Shown: positions 26,126-35,298, numbered from the stretch's first letter. The stretch is DNA of 64,000 nt from Litorimonas sp947503715 (GCF_050271975.1 NZ_CP189850.1:558001-622000), one strand, 5' to 3'. Numbers and translations are program-made. The notes: generated from the sequence alone by a model not told the origin.

Positions 26126-26229
26126 GTCATCCCGCACGTAACGCAGTGGAGATGCGGGACCTGTCGGCTGTACCCTTAAGCCTGCGTTTATAAACGACAG
26201 ACCCCGCATCCATTGGTGTCGGGGTGACA
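26125..26229. repeat. paired-arm inverted-repeat element 2
   Basis: About 105 bp with imperfect inverted termini TGTCA(T/C)CCCG at the left and, read from the other strand, at the right, each arm ending in CTGTCG. The left arm forms TCCCGCA...TGCGGGA. Size and two-arm design match element 1 at 25615-25725, but the sequence differs. Likely an extragenic palindromic element. Confidence 0.55.
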
Positions 26230-26308
26230 TAGGAGGGTGGCGTCAACTCTATCGCTTTCTATCAAAATTGTGACGTCTCTTTTCCCGTCAAACATGTTAC
26301 CTCCCCCT

Positions 26309-27154
26309 ATGCGCCTCGCCTTTTTCAGCCTCTTCGTCCTGATCGCCTTTGCGGGAAACTCCGTGATTGCGCGTTTGGCGTTGAGTGGGGGTGACATTGG
26401 GCCTTGGACATTTTCACTGCTGCGCTTTGTGTCCGGCGCGATGATTTTGCTTTTGCTCGCGCGCCCGAAAGCCGGGTGGGTGGCGGGACGATGGATGGCC
26501 GCTCTCGCGCTTTGTGCTTACGGCGTCTTCTTCTCCTTTGCCTATCTCTTGCTCGACACGGGAACAGGGGCCTTACTCTTATTTGCGAGCGTTCAATTGA
26601 CAATGCTGGCGGTCGCCTTTCAACGCGGAGAGCGGATGCGGGCCGTGCAATGGATTGGGCTCGCGCTGGCTTTTGGGGGATTGATTTACCTTCTCTCGCC
26701 CGGACTGAATGCGCCCTCGCCTATCGGCGCGCTGTTAATGGCCGCATCAGGGTTTGGTTGGGGACTCTATTCCGTTTTGGGTAAAGGGGCTGGCGATCCG
26801 GTCGCGCGGACGGCGGGGAATTTTGCACGGGCGGGAATTTTATTAATTATCATGACGCCGCTCATTTTATTTATTTCGCCTGAAGCCGCGCCCGGAATTT
26901 CGGGTATTGGTCTCGCGATCTTATCCGGCACCGTGACATCGGGTTTAGGCTATGCCTTGTGGTATCATGTGTTGCGGGATTTAAGCGTGACAACGGCATC
27001 GGTCTCACAATTGTCTGTCCCCGTCATTGCAGCTGTTGGCGGCGCGATATTTATCTTGGAGCCTGTGACGCTGTCTTTCGCCCTATCTTGCGCCGTCGTG
27101 CTGATCGGTGTTGGGTTGGCGACGATTAAGTTTTCTTCCCAGTCGTCCGACTAA
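26309..27154 (+). CDS. EamA/DMT-family transporter
   Basis: A ten-helix drug/metabolite transporter of 281 aa with two repeated EamA halves: the first from MRLAFFSLFVLIAFAGNSVIARLAL, the second from about residue 140 (GALLMAASGFGWGLYSVLGKG). The start at 26309 gives the normal family length. Upstream in-frame codons back to 26237 run into the repeat region and their GTG has no spacing to AGGAGG. Substrate unknown. The 3' end overlaps the dioxygenase gene on the other strand by 29 bases. Confidence 0.85.
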   Translation: MRLAFFSLFVLIAFAGNSVIARLALSGGDIGPWTFSLLRFVSGAMILLLLARPKAGWVAGRWMAALALCAYGVFFSFAYLLLDTGTGALLLFASVQLTMLAVAFQRGERMRAVQWIGLALAFGGLIYLLSPGLNAPSPIGALLMAASGFGWGLYSVLGKGAGDPVARTAGNFARAGILLIIMTPLILFISPEAAPGISGIGLAILSGTVTSGLGYALWYHVLRDLSVTTASVSQLSVPVIAAVGGAIFILEPVTLSFALSCAVVLIGVGLATIKFSSQSSD

Positions 27155-28019
27155 CCACGTCTTCGCCGCTCGCGCGTTGACCCACCGCACTCACCACGTC
27201 GCCAAAGAGGGTTTCAGGTGAGGCCGTTTCCGTACCGCTATTATAAGGGTCGGAATAAAACCCCATGACAGGCGAGCCTTGAGTATAGCCCAGCAAGCGC
27301 CGGAGTTTGGGGGTGAAAGTTTTGGCGATCTCGGGCGGGCAGGAGAGGTACATGTTTTCCTGCTGGCGCAACCAACCGAGCGTATAATGGAGCAGCACGC
27401 CGAGGCGCGGAATATTAGTCGCGTTCGGCCCGCCGCCATGAATGACCGTGCCGTTATAGACGAGGATGGAGCCCGCCTTCATCTCGGCACTCGCGATTTC
27501 ATGCGGCTCGGGCTGACGTTTGGCGTCCCATGTTGCGCTGCCAAGGACGACGCGGGTGGCGCCATTTTCATGGGTGAAATCTGTCACGGCGATCATCGTA
27601 CCGAGCTGTGTTTCAATCCGCCGGGGAATGTGTCCGCCCCAGAGCCCACGGTCGCGATGCAAGATCTGCGCACCCTCACCCTGCGCAATATTGACGGCCT
27701 GTGTCAGGGAGAGCTGCACGGTCGGAGAGAACGGGCCGAGCATAGCATCGGCAATCTCGAGGAGTTGTGTGTTGGTCGCTATCTTGCGGCAGATGGAGGA
27801 CCGCGCGATTAGCGCCCCGACACGGGTCGTCGAAAAGCCGGAAAAGCTGTCTTGTCCAGCAGCCGCCTTGTCAAGAAGCGGCGCGAGTTCATCCGCGAAA
27901 ACCTGCACCTCCTCGGGGCTTAGAATGGCGTCAATAATTACACCGCCATCGCTATTAATAATCTCCATGATCTCAGAGACCGGAGTATCGGTGGAAACAT
28001 GTTTCAGAGTTGCGCGCAT
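27126..28019 (-). CDS. phytanoyl-CoA dioxygenase (PhyH) family hydroxylase
   Basis: Fe(II)/2-oxoglutarate oxygenase of 297 aa. Metal ligands are visible as HRD at residues 121-123 and the distal His194 in VIHGGGPN; the 2-oxoglutarate-binding Arg is likely the one in NIPRLGVLLHY. The closing segment describes a GYTQGSPVMGFYSDP motif. PhyH relatives hydroxylate lipids, amino acids or natural products, and the substrate cannot be told. The ATP-grasp gene ends 38 bases upstream on the same strand, so the two may form a modification pair. Confidence 0.88.
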   Translation of the reverse strand: MRATLKHVSTDTPVSEIMEIINSDGGVIIDAILSPEEVQVFADELAPLLDKAAAGQDSFSGFSTTRVGALIARSSICRKIATNTQLLEIADAMLGPFSPTVQLSLTQAVNIAQGEGAQILHRDRGLWGGHIPRRIETQLGTMIAVTDFTHENGATRVVLGSATWDAKRQPEPHEIASAEMKAGSILVYNGTVIHGGGPNATNIPRLGVLLHYTLGWLRQQENMYLSCPPEIAKTFTPKLRRLLGYTQGSPVMGFYSDPYNSGTETASPETLFGDVVSAVGQRASGEDVVSRTTGKKT

Positions 28020-28057
28020 GGCCGTTAGAGTAGACGCGAACAGTTGGGCCTGTCCAG

Positions 28058-28969
28058 TCAGGGCTTGTCCAAACGGGCTTTCAGCGCCGCCGCAAATTTC
28101 TGTGCGCCCTCATTCTCCCCGCCCTCACCTTTTGCATGGGGAAGGTAGAGATAGGGCTCGATCATTTCCAACTCGATCAGTTTCAATTGACCGTCACGCC
28201 CGCGCAGCAAATCCACTCGCGCATAGAGCGGCAACTCATCCAATGTGTCGAGCACGGCCCGCGCGGTTTCACGCTCCGCTCCTGTTGGAACATAGGTTTG
28301 CTCAAGCCCGCCATAGATCGATTGGATCCGGTAATCGCCCGCTTTCGGCGTCTTGCGAACCGCATGGCTGAACCGTCCACCGAAATAGAGGAAGGAATAT
28401 TCACCCTCCTCCTTCACACTCGGCAGGAAGGCTTGGAGGAGCGCCGCTTCTGGCGGCAATTCCGATGCGTCAGGAAACGGATCACCTTGTTTATAGAGCA
28501 CTTGCCGCCACGCCCCGCCGCCGACCGTCGGTTTAATCACGAGCGTATTGGTGTCCAATTCCTCGAACGCGCGAGCCACGTTCGTCTTTGTCACGCGCTC
28601 TACAGCAGTCGTTCGGATGACGGGGGCGCCGCGCGCTTCCAACTCATCCAGATAGGATTTGTCGGAATTCCATTTCAATGTGTCGAAGCTATTAAAGACA
28701 GGTGTGACAGCTTCCGCTTTTGCAATCGCAGAAAGAAAGGCGTCTTCATTCCCTTCGAAATAATCCCAGACCATGAGCGGAAGGATGGCTGCGAATTCTG
28801 CCGCCCTATCCGCAATCTCACGCCACCGCACCTCAACAAGTTCCATGCCTTGCGCGGCGAGAGCGGGTTTGAGCTTCCCAACTTCTTCGAGCAGTTCAAA
28901 TCGGTCCTCACGCCCATTTTCAAAATCGGGCAGGAGGTTATCAGAAATAAGGAGAGCGATTTTCTTCAT
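28058..28969 (-). CDS. ATP-grasp ligase, glutathione-synthetase/RimK-like
   Basis: A 303-residue ATP-grasp enzyme that would join a carboxylate to an amine or thiol using ATP. Visible parts: N-terminal Rossmann-like domain, the NTLVIKPTVGGGAWRQV glycine-rich ATP loop with Lys (about 150-166), ALLQAFLPSVKEEGEYSFLYF in the central sheet and the metal-binding ELEMIEPYLYL near residue 271. It is not adjacent to a gshA, and the protein is shorter than typical GshB. The substrate is unknown. Upstream and probably co-transcribed with the PhyH dioxygenase. Confidence 0.85.
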   Translation of the reverse strand: MKKIALLISDNLLPDFENGREDRFELLEEVGKLKPALAAQGMELVEVRWREIADRAAEFAAILPLMVWDYFEGNEDAFLSAIAKAEAVTPVFNSFDTLKWNSDKSYLDELEARGAPVIRTTAVERVTKTNVARAFEELDTNTLVIKPTVGGGAWRQVLYKQGDPFPDASELPPEAALLQAFLPSVKEEGEYSFLYFGGRFSHAVRKTPKAGDYRIQSIYGGLEQTYVPTGAERETARAVLDTLDELPLYARVDLLRGRDGQLKLIELEMIEPYLYLPHAKGEGGENEGAQKFAAALKARLDKP

Positions 28970-29033
28970 AGTGTTGATCCAGATATTGCGTTAGAGGCGC
29001 GGACGCAAACGAATAGACGAACGGCCTACCATT

Positions 29034-30026
29034 ATGACTAAAGACATCGACATTCTCGGCATTGGGAATGCCATCATGGATATTATTGCGCCCGTCCCAG
29101 ATGAATTCCTGACGGAACATGAGATGGCGCCCGGGTCCATGAACCTGATTGATGAGCCGCGCGCGCTGATGTTGAACACAGCGTTGAAAGCCTCCTCTGA
29201 CCTGATGGAAATTGCGGGTGGGTCCGCGGCCAATACGGTTGTTGGCATTGCGGAACTCGGCGTGCACTCCGGCTATATCGGGAAGATTGGGCGCGACGGT
29301 GTGGGCGAGCGTTTGGCGGCGGGTTATCGTGACGCGGGTGTCTGGTTTAACACAACACCAACGTCGTCCGGCACAGCCTCGGCCCGCTCTATGATCGCGG
29401 TCACATCGGATGGGCAGCGGACGATGAACACGTTCCTCGGCGCGAATACAGATTTCGGCGTGGATGATATCCGCCGCGAAGAGATTGCACGGGCTGAGAT
29501 GATTTATCTCGAAGGTTATCTCTTTGACTCAGACGCGCAAAAAGCCGCCTATGTCAAAGCCGCAGAGATCGCTCAGGCGACGGGCGGACAAGTTGCGCTG
29601 ACCCTCTCAGACAGTTTTTGCGTCGGACGCCACCGCGCAGGTTTCCGTCAATTGGCGGAACATCAAACAGACCTCCTCTTTGCGAATGAGGAAGAGTTAC
29701 TCGCCCTGTTTGAAACAGACCGTTTGGACACAGCCCTTGACGCGCTGGCCGGCATGCGCCCGGTTGTATGTGTCACGCGCGGGGATAAAGGCTCCATCAT
29801 TCAAACATCAGAGCGCCGCTATCACGTCCCCGCCGCGCCGATTTCAAAAATCGTCGACACAACGGGCGCGGGCGATCAATATGCGGCAGGTGTTTTGGCC
29901 GGACGCGCCATGGGGCTGGATTGGCCGGATGCAGGCTATCTCGGCAGCCTCGCCGCCGCCGAAGTCATTCAGCATTACGGCGCACGGCCGGAAACAAAGA
30001 TTCACGATATCGCGGCACATGGATAG
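29034..30026 (+). CDS. adenosine kinase-like PfkB-family sugar kinase
   Basis: Ribokinase-fold carbohydrate or nucleoside kinase, 330 aa. N-terminal ILGIGNAIMDIIAPV, the substrate-binding GGSAANTVVGIAELG (about 62-76) and the anion-hole/catalytic signature DTTGAGDQYAAG with catalytic Asp near residue 283 are all present. Alphaproteobacterial proteins with this N-terminus are usually annotated adenosine kinase; other sugars cannot be excluded. Divergent from the ATP-grasp gene with 64 bp between. Confidence 0.9.
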   Translation: MTKDIDILGIGNAIMDIIAPVPDEFLTEHEMAPGSMNLIDEPRALMLNTALKASSDLMEIAGGSAANTVVGIAELGVHSGYIGKIGRDGVGERLAAGYRDAGVWFNTTPTSSGTASARSMIAVTSDGQRTMNTFLGANTDFGVDDIRREEIARAEMIYLEGYLFDSDAQKAAYVKAAEIAQATGGQVALTLSDSFCVGRHRAGFRQLAEHQTDLLFANEEELLALFETDRLDTALDALAGMRPVVCVTRGDKGSIIQTSERRYHVPAAPISKIVDTTGAGDQYAAGVLAGRAMGLDWPDAGYLGSLAAAEVIQHYGARPETKIHDIAAHG

Positions 30027-30100
30027 AAAACGGGACGCAGATGACCGCTTTGTAATTAATCTGAGCGTTATGTTCAGATGCGGTTAAAGCAAATTCCGCT

Positions 30101-30781
30101 ATGGCCGTTCCCATGATGAAACATATTCTACTCCCCGCCCTCTTGGCGACATCCGCGCTTTTCGCGACGGCCTCCGCACAAACGGGGCAGCCGCTAACCG
30201 CTGCGCCGCAAGCGGTTGCGCCTTTTACGTCGCCGACGACAGTATTGGCAGACTTGGCGCGGATTGATGCGTCCTTAAATGCGACGACGACATTTCAGGG
30301 TAATTTTACACAGATCGCACCGGATGGCAGTTCGTCCAATGGTCAAATCTGGCTGCAACGTCCCGGTAAAGTCCGGTTTGAATATGCAGACCCGAACCCG
30401 CTACTCATCGTCTCTGACGGTGTGACGATGGTGCAGAATGACCGCCAATTGGAAACCTTTGACCGCATCCCGCTCTCTGCTACACCGCTCAATTATTTTC
30501 TGAAAGAAAACGTCAATCTGGCCGAAGATACGGAAATCGTTGCCCTGCAAAAATTCGACGGCATCTGGCGTGTCACAGCCCGTGATGGGTCAGGCGAGCT
30601 GGACGGTGCGATCACCCTCGTCTTTGACGCAGAAACCCTTGCCCTTCGCGAATGGATAATCTCTGATGCCTTTGGTGGAAACACGCGCGTCATCCTCTCG
30701 AACCTGCAATATAATGGCCGTCTCGACCCACGCCTGTTTATCCTACGCGAGGACAGTGATCGTCGGGATCGTCGTCGATAG
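30101..30781 (+). CDS. lolA: outer-membrane lipoprotein carrier LolA-like protein
   Basis: Periplasmic chaperone that moves lipoproteins from the inner membrane (LolCDE) to the outer membrane. Signal peptide MKHILLPALLATSALFATASA, then the LolA fold: ASLNATTTFQGNFTQIAPDGSSSNGQIWLQRPGKVRFEY and PLNYFLKENVNL are characteristic. The true start may be the ATG at 30113 or 30116 rather than 30101, since the four extra residues precede a ready-made leader and no ribosome site decides it. No LolB is in the window. Confidence 0.88.
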   Translation: MAVPMMKHILLPALLATSALFATASAQTGQPLTAAPQAVAPFTSPTTVLADLARIDASLNATTTFQGNFTQIAPDGSSSNGQIWLQRPGKVRFEYADPNPLLIVSDGVTMVQNDRQLETFDRIPLSATPLNYFLKENVNLAEDTEIVALQKFDGIWRVTARDGSGELDGAITLVFDAETLALREWIISDAFGGNTRVILSNLQYNGRLDPRLFILREDSDRRDRRR

Positions 30782-30822
30782 AAGCGGGTGACATCCTGTG
30801 CGCTGTCCCTTACAGAGCGCGG

Positions 30823-31653
30823 ATGAAAGTCAAAGTCGCCACGTGGAATATTAACTCGGTCCGTCTGCGGATTGATCAGGTCATTCGTTTCCTCGAACAG
30901 GAACAGCCGGATGTACTCGGCCTGCAGGAAATTAAATGTGTGGAGGAACAGTTTCCCTATGAGCCTTTTCGCGAGATCGGATATGAGTTTATCGAGGTAA
31001 AAGGCCAGAAGGGTTATCACGGCGCGGCGACAGTTTCAAAATTGCCGATAGAGCGCTTGCCCACCAGTTTCTGCCCGCTGGATCATGCGCGGCATGTTTC
31101 CACCAAAGTCATTGCAGGCGATCACGATTTCGAATTTCATAATTTTTACATTCCGGCCGGCGGCGATGTCGCCGACCCGAAAGTGAATGATAAATTCGCG
31201 CATAAGCTCGACTTTTTGGAGAATATGCGGACCTATTTCACGGAACGGTTTGCACAGGGCGACGCCCAACAAATCCTCGTCGGAGATTTCAATATTGCCC
31301 CGCATGAAAATGATGTCTGGAGCCATAAACAACTCCTGAAAGTTGTCAGCCATACGCCGCTGGAAGTTGGTATATTGGAAACACTGCGCAAAACGCATGA
31401 CTTCACTGACACCTCCCGCCTCTTCGCGGATGATGCGGAGAAACTTTATAGTTGGTGGTCCTACCGGGCGCGCGATGTGATGAAATCAAATAAGGGACGA
31501 CGGCTCGACCATATCTGGGTCAGCCCCGCGCTGAAACCCTGTGTCGAAGCGATGGGGCCGAACGGTCACGAGATCCACGTGCCCTGCCGGACTTGGGCCG
31601 AAAAGCCATCCGACCATGTTCCTATGACGCAGATTTTAGATTTGAGTGCTTAA
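30823..31653 (+). CDS. xth: exodeoxyribonuclease III
   Basis: AP endonuclease/3'-exonuclease of base-excision repair, 276 aa. KVATWNINSVRLR at the start, the metal-binding Glu in LGLQEIKC (about 37-44), VGDFNIAPHENDVW in the centre and the catalytic Asp-His near the end (KPSDHVPM) are all present. It overlaps the converging YhhN gene by 18 bases. Confidence 0.96.
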   Translation: MKVKVATWNINSVRLRIDQVIRFLEQEQPDVLGLQEIKCVEEQFPYEPFREIGYEFIEVKGQKGYHGAATVSKLPIERLPTSFCPLDHARHVSTKVIAGDHDFEFHNFYIPAGGDVADPKVNDKFAHKLDFLENMRTYFTERFAQGDAQQILVGDFNIAPHENDVWSHKQLLKVVSHTPLEVGILETLRKTHDFTDTSRLFADDAEKLYSWWSYRARDVMKSNKGRRLDHIWVSPALKPCVEAMGPNGHEIHVPCRTWAEKPSDHVPMTQILDLSA

Positions 31654-32283
31654 CGCAAACAACGCTTGCGCCCCGAAATATAACGGGGTGATAGCCCATG
31701 CGTTTTTCGGGCTCGGCGTAACAAACCTGTCTCTTGCGACGAACATATCTGAAACTGCGAACAGAACCGCGGCAATCGGGGCAAAAATCATAGGCCCATT
31801 CATGGGCAGACCGAATGATCTTATGACCATAAGGATGATAATGCCTGTATAAATGCCGACAGGTATGGCCATGCCGCGTGGAAGTTTCGGTTTTAGCCAA
31901 GCATAAAACCCCACAGCTCCGCCAATCCCAATCATAGAGACCACCAAATAAACTGTCGAATAGACACCCGTTTGTTGTGTCATAAAGGCGGTTAGATAGG
32001 CAAAATGCCCCAGCGCGAATGCCCCCATACCAGCCAAAAATAATTGGCTCGATTTGCGAGATAAAAGCAAGACATCGCCGAAGGCACAAACCACAAGACC
32101 CGACAATATGATCTGTCCATAGAGTGTGTCCAATGCGCCCGCGTACAGAGCCAGACCGATAAAACCCAAGGCCGCCAAAGGTTTGAAAATTCTTTGCGCC
32201 CGTAAATTGCTCAAGAGTTCCGACAGCAAGAGGCCGGTCACCAAGACGACATAAATACAGATGGCCCAGATCATGCCTTCCAC
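31636..32283 (-). CDS. YhhN-family membrane protein (lysoplasmalogenase-like)
   Basis: A 215-residue polytopic membrane protein with about eight hydrophobic segments and the YhhN marks KPLAALGF (33-40), FGDVLLL and AVSDMFVA (near 176). Eukaryotic relatives (TMEM86) hydrolyse lysoplasmalogens; the bacterial substrate is not established. The start is GTG at 32283; the ATG nine bases inside is possible. It could be related to the lysolipid handling suggested by PlsC/LplT elsewhere in the window, but it is unlinked. Confidence 0.85.
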   Translation of the reverse strand: MEGMIWAICIYVVLVTGLLLSELLSNLRAQRIFKPLAALGFIGLALYAGALDTLYGQIILSGLVVCAFGDVLLLSRKSSQLFLAGMGAFALGHFAYLTAFMTQQTGVYSTVYLVVSMIGIGGAVGFYAWLKPKLPRGMAIPVGIYTGIIILMVIRSFGLPMNGPMIFAPIAAVLFAVSDMFVARDRFVTPSPKNAWAITPLYFGAQALFALSTQI

Positions 32284-32292
32284 CCGCCGCGA

Positions 32293-33312
32293 CTATTTTT
32301 TGATCGGTGGAAGCTTCAACCCCACGAGCGGGGCGAGGCTTCCGAGGATTTCGAAAATTGCATTCCCCTCTTGTCCTTCGGGATTACCGCCGAGGAACCC
32401 CCTGACGTCATCATTGACGTGACCCATGGGGTCTCCGTTTTTTCGGAAGACGAAATGGTCGAACAAGCCGGACCAGACGGCGCGGGCCTTATCGTCCATC
32501 CGGTCAAAACAGAGCATGGCCAGCGCCATCGCCGCATATGGCGTTTCCAGACGTGGGGTCAGCGGCATGAACCAATAATTGACGAGCATATTGAGCGGTG
32601 CCGTGGCGCGAATATGATGCCACCAGCCATAGGGAATGTAGAGGGCGTCGCCTGCCTGTAGAGTGACGGTCTGTTTATGCTTTAACGCCTCTTCAAACTT
32701 TGGATGTTTTTCAAAATCAGGCGCGTCTAAATCCGTCAAACTGACGACAGCTCCACCCGGCGCGGTTTCCAGCGGACCGGGATAGAGGCCCGGCAATTGA
32801 TCTGGCGGGAAGAGTGTCACGACCCGCTCACCCAGCAGGACACAGGCAATATTGTGGGATTGATCGAAATGCGTTTGCACCGTGGTGGGCGTGCCAATCC
32901 AGGCACGCGGCGTCACGGACTCGGGCAGGAGCGGCATCGGATGGTCCGCCACAAAACGCGGCATATGTTTATCCAGCGGGATGGATTGAATATAGGCACC
33001 ATCCGGATGATCGCTTGAGAGCAATCGGTCTAACGCCACACTGACCGTCTCGCTGACTTGCGTGTAGTTCTGACCGCGTAAATTTGGCGCGTAGTTAAAT
33101 TGCCCTTTCACGCCGGAGCCGCCCAGCAATGTACCTTGGGGCATACCGTTATCGTAAGACTTTAATGCAGCGAAAAGCGTTGAGGCGTCCGAGACGATAC
33201 CCGGCCAGTCCGAGACGAGGCCTCGCAAGACGACCGGCTCTCCACCCGTTAAAATATCAGATTCAAATTGGTTGCGGGTGACCGCGTCAATATCTCGAAG
33301 TTTTGAGCTCAC
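32293..33312 (-). CDS. JmjC-type cupin-like hydroxylase
   Basis: Fe(II)/2-oxoglutarate oxygenase of the cupin_8/JmjC group, 339 aa. The first two iron ligands are HFD at residues 148-150, the third is in YGWWHHI near residue 233, and the DALYIPYGWWHH strand is diagnostic. Relatives hydroxylate proteins, for example ribosomal proteins or factors. Its start overlaps the response-regulator stop by four bases (33309-33312), so the two proteins are translationally coupled. The target is unknown. Confidence 0.87.
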   Translation of the reverse strand: MSSKLRDIDAVTRNQFESDILTGGEPVVLRGLVSDWPGIVSDASTLFAALKSYDNGMPQGTLLGGSGVKGQFNYAPNLRGQNYTQVSETVSVALDRLLSSDHPDGAYIQSIPLDKHMPRFVADHPMPLLPESVTPRAWIGTPTTVQTHFDQSHNIACVLLGERVVTLFPPDQLPGLYPGPLETAPGGAVVSLTDLDAPDFEKHPKFEEALKHKQTVTLQAGDALYIPYGWWHHIRATAPLNMLVNYWFMPLTPRLETPYAAMALAMLCFDRMDDKARAVWSGLFDHFVFRKNGDPMGHVNDDVRGFLGGNPEGQEGNAIFEILGSLAPLVGLKLPPIKK

Positions 33313-34016
33313 CCCAGGGCTAGAGAATATCCACCGGGTTGCGTCAATAATAATATCGCCTCGCCCTTTTGTGGTTCGATCTTCTGACGCAGGCGATAAA
33401 CATGGGTTTCCAGCGTGTGTGTTGTGACGCCGGAATTATAACCCCAGACTTCTTCGAGAAGTTCTTCGCGTTTCACGGCTTTGCCGCCTGCGCGGTAGAG
33501 ATATTTCAGAATATTCGTTTCTTTTTCCGTTAGGCGGATATCGCGCACGGGACGACCGGCGGGGTCTTCCGGTGGGGTGAGTTTCTTCGCGGCGGGTTTG
33601 AAGCTGTAAGGTCCGACCTGAAACACGGCATCTTCAGATTGTTCAAAGGACCGCAGATGGGCGCGCAAGCGGGCCAGCAGGACGCCAAAGCGAAAGGGCT
33701 TGGTCACATAATCATTAGCACCGGAGTCGAGACCGAGGATTTGATCCGCATCGCCCGTATTGCCCGTCAGCATGACAATCGGTGTCGCCACGCCCGCCGC
33801 GCGGATCAGTTTGGCGACCTCTGTGCCTTGCATATCAGGCATGTCGACATCGAGGATAATCATATCGAATGTCTGGGACTTGGCCGCTTCCAATCCTTCG
33901 GTCCCCGTCGAGACATCATGCGTTTCGAACTCGTCATACATCGCGAATTGCGCGACCAATTCTTCGCGGAGTGTATTGTCGTCATCGACCAGGAGAACCC
34001 GTTTCTTGACAGCCAT
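33309..34016 (-). CDS. OmpR-family response regulator
   Basis: A two-component transcription factor of 235 aa. Receiver domain: acidic pocket VDDDN at 10-14, phospho-acceptor Asp56 in LDVDMP, and VTKPFRFG with the conserved Lys near 108. The C-terminal winged helix-turn-helix runs from about residue 150 (LTEKETNILKYLYRAGGKAVKREELLEEVWGY...ETHVYRLRQKI). No histidine kinase is adjacent, so it is an orphan here. The JmjC hydroxylase is coupled downstream. Confidence 0.93.
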   Translation of the reverse strand: MAVKKRVLLVDDDNTLREELVAQFAMYDEFETHDVSTGTEGLEAAKSQTFDMIILDVDMPDMQGTEVAKLIRAAGVATPIVMLTGNTGDADQILGLDSGANDYVTKPFRFGVLLARLRAHLRSFEQSEDAVFQVGPYSFKPAAKKLTPPEDPAGRPVRDIRLTEKETNILKYLYRAGGKAVKREELLEEVWGYNSGVTTHTLETHVYRLRQKIEPQKGEAILLLTQPGGYSLALG

Positions 34017-34116
34017 GATAATATTCCTTCAATGCGTTTGGGCGCACATAGAGATGTGCTCGCTCACAAGCTAATGACGGATTGATGAGAATGCATCACA
34101 AAAATGCGACCCGACC

Positions 34117-34629
34117 ATGAGTGAAGCGATAAAAATTGCGTGTGACGCGGGTTTATTACGGTGTGGCCCGCTCCATCTCCCATGTCGGATTGGGAAATCC
34201 GGTTTTATAGACGGCGCGGCGGGGCGTGAGGGCGATGCGAAAACACCGCTGGGGCATTACCGCCTGCGGTTCGGGCTCTACCGCGCGGACCGCTTGCCCA
34301 AACCGAAATCGCCTCTGACGTTCCGGCCTTTACGCCAAGATGACGGGTGGTGCGACGCCCAGACCGACCCCGCCTATAACCGCTTCATCCGCCGGCCCTA
34401 CCCCGCCAGCCATGAAGCGCTCTGGCGGGAAGACGGGGCTTATGACATCCTCCTTGTCATGAGCCATAATGACAGCCCACCCGTCGCGGGTCTGGGCAGC
34501 GCCGTCTTCATCCACATCGCCCAACCCGATGACCGGAAGACGTTAGGGTGCATCGCGCTCGCCCCGGAGGAGATGGTGAAGTTGCTGCCTGAATTACATA
34601 TGGATCAGACAGTCCATATCTCTCAATAG
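34117..34629 (+). CDS. L,D-transpeptidase (YkuD family)
   Basis: Cell-wall enzyme of the YkuD fold, 170 aa, that can make 3-3 peptidoglycan cross-links or attach lipoproteins. The catalytic region is VFIHIAQPDDRKTLGCIAL near 130-148, with His and the nucleophile Cys in the family arrangement; KTPLGHYRLRFG precedes it. No signal peptide is seen, which is common for this short YcfS-unlike subgroup but leaves its route to the periplasm open. Confidence 0.85.
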   Translation: MSEAIKIACDAGLLRCGPLHLPCRIGKSGFIDGAAGREGDAKTPLGHYRLRFGLYRADRLPKPKSPLTFRPLRQDDGWCDAQTDPAYNRFIRRPYPASHEALWREDGAYDILLVMSHNDSPPVAGLGSAVFIHIAQPDDRKTLGCIALAPEEMVKLLPELHMDQTVHISQ

Positions 34630-34695
34630 TGTAAGACGTCGGACAGGCTGTTGTCATCTTCAGGTCCGTAGCACACCCCATCCTTGGAGGGGTTT

Positions 34696-35298
34696 ATGGC
34701 TTTCAAATTATTTATTGGCGCAGCACTTTGCGCAGCACTCACACATGTCCAAACGGCATCGGCCCAAGTCGCGGAGGTCAGGGCGGGCCTAACCGAATTT
34801 GACGAGCGCACGCTAAATCTGCCGGGATCTCTCAAATTTGCGGATGAAAATTCTGTTGGGGTGAATACCGAAATTATATTTGAGGAACCGGAGGTCCTGA
34901 AATGGGCCCTGTCACCGCAGCCCTATGTCAACGGCACATTGAACCTTGGCGGGAAGACCTCATTTGCGGGCGGTGGATTGATGTGGCGGCAAAGTCTGGG
35001 AGATAGGCTTTACGCCGATTTTGCCTTTGGCGGCGTGATCCATGACGGCGAAACCGATGTTAAATTTAGCGGCCCCGAGACAGATGAAAGTATATCAGAA
35101 TTTTTCCGACGCTTGAGAACCGAAATCGAGTTCGGGTCCCGCCTCCTGTTTCGCGAACAAGTGACACTGGGCGTACGGGTCAATGAGGATTGGGCCGCCG
35201 AAGTCTTTGTGGAGCATTTATCCAATGGCACGTTAATCGGCGATGGTCAAAATGACGGCGTGAATTCACTCGGCGTGAAAGCCTCGCGTCGGTTCTAA
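34696..35298 (+). CDS. PagL-like outer-membrane lipid A deacylase (acyloxyacyl hydrolase family)
   Basis: An outer-membrane beta-barrel of 200 aa with signal peptide MAFKLFIGAALCAALTHVQTASA. The start at 34696 is fixed by GGAGG six bases upstream. The catalytic pair H-x-S is seen in VEHLSNGTL near residue 174, as in PagL, and the protein ends in Phe like outer-membrane barrels. The acidic third residue of the PagL triad is not obvious. It would trim the 3-O acyl chain of lipid A. Confidence 0.78.
   Translation: MAFKLFIGAALCAALTHVQTASAQVAEVRAGLTEFDERTLNLPGSLKFADENSVGVNTEIIFEEPEVLKWALSPQPYVNGTLNLGGKTSFAGGGLMWRQSLGDRLYADFAFGGVIHDGETDVKFSGPETDESISEFFRRLRTEIEFGSRLLFREQVTLGVRVNEDWAAEVFVEHLSNGTLIGDGQNDGVNSLGVKASRRF

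Noticed and set aside
28136..29041. 301-codon plus-strand frame
   Set aside because: Antisense to the ATP-grasp gene; basic, low-quality composition.
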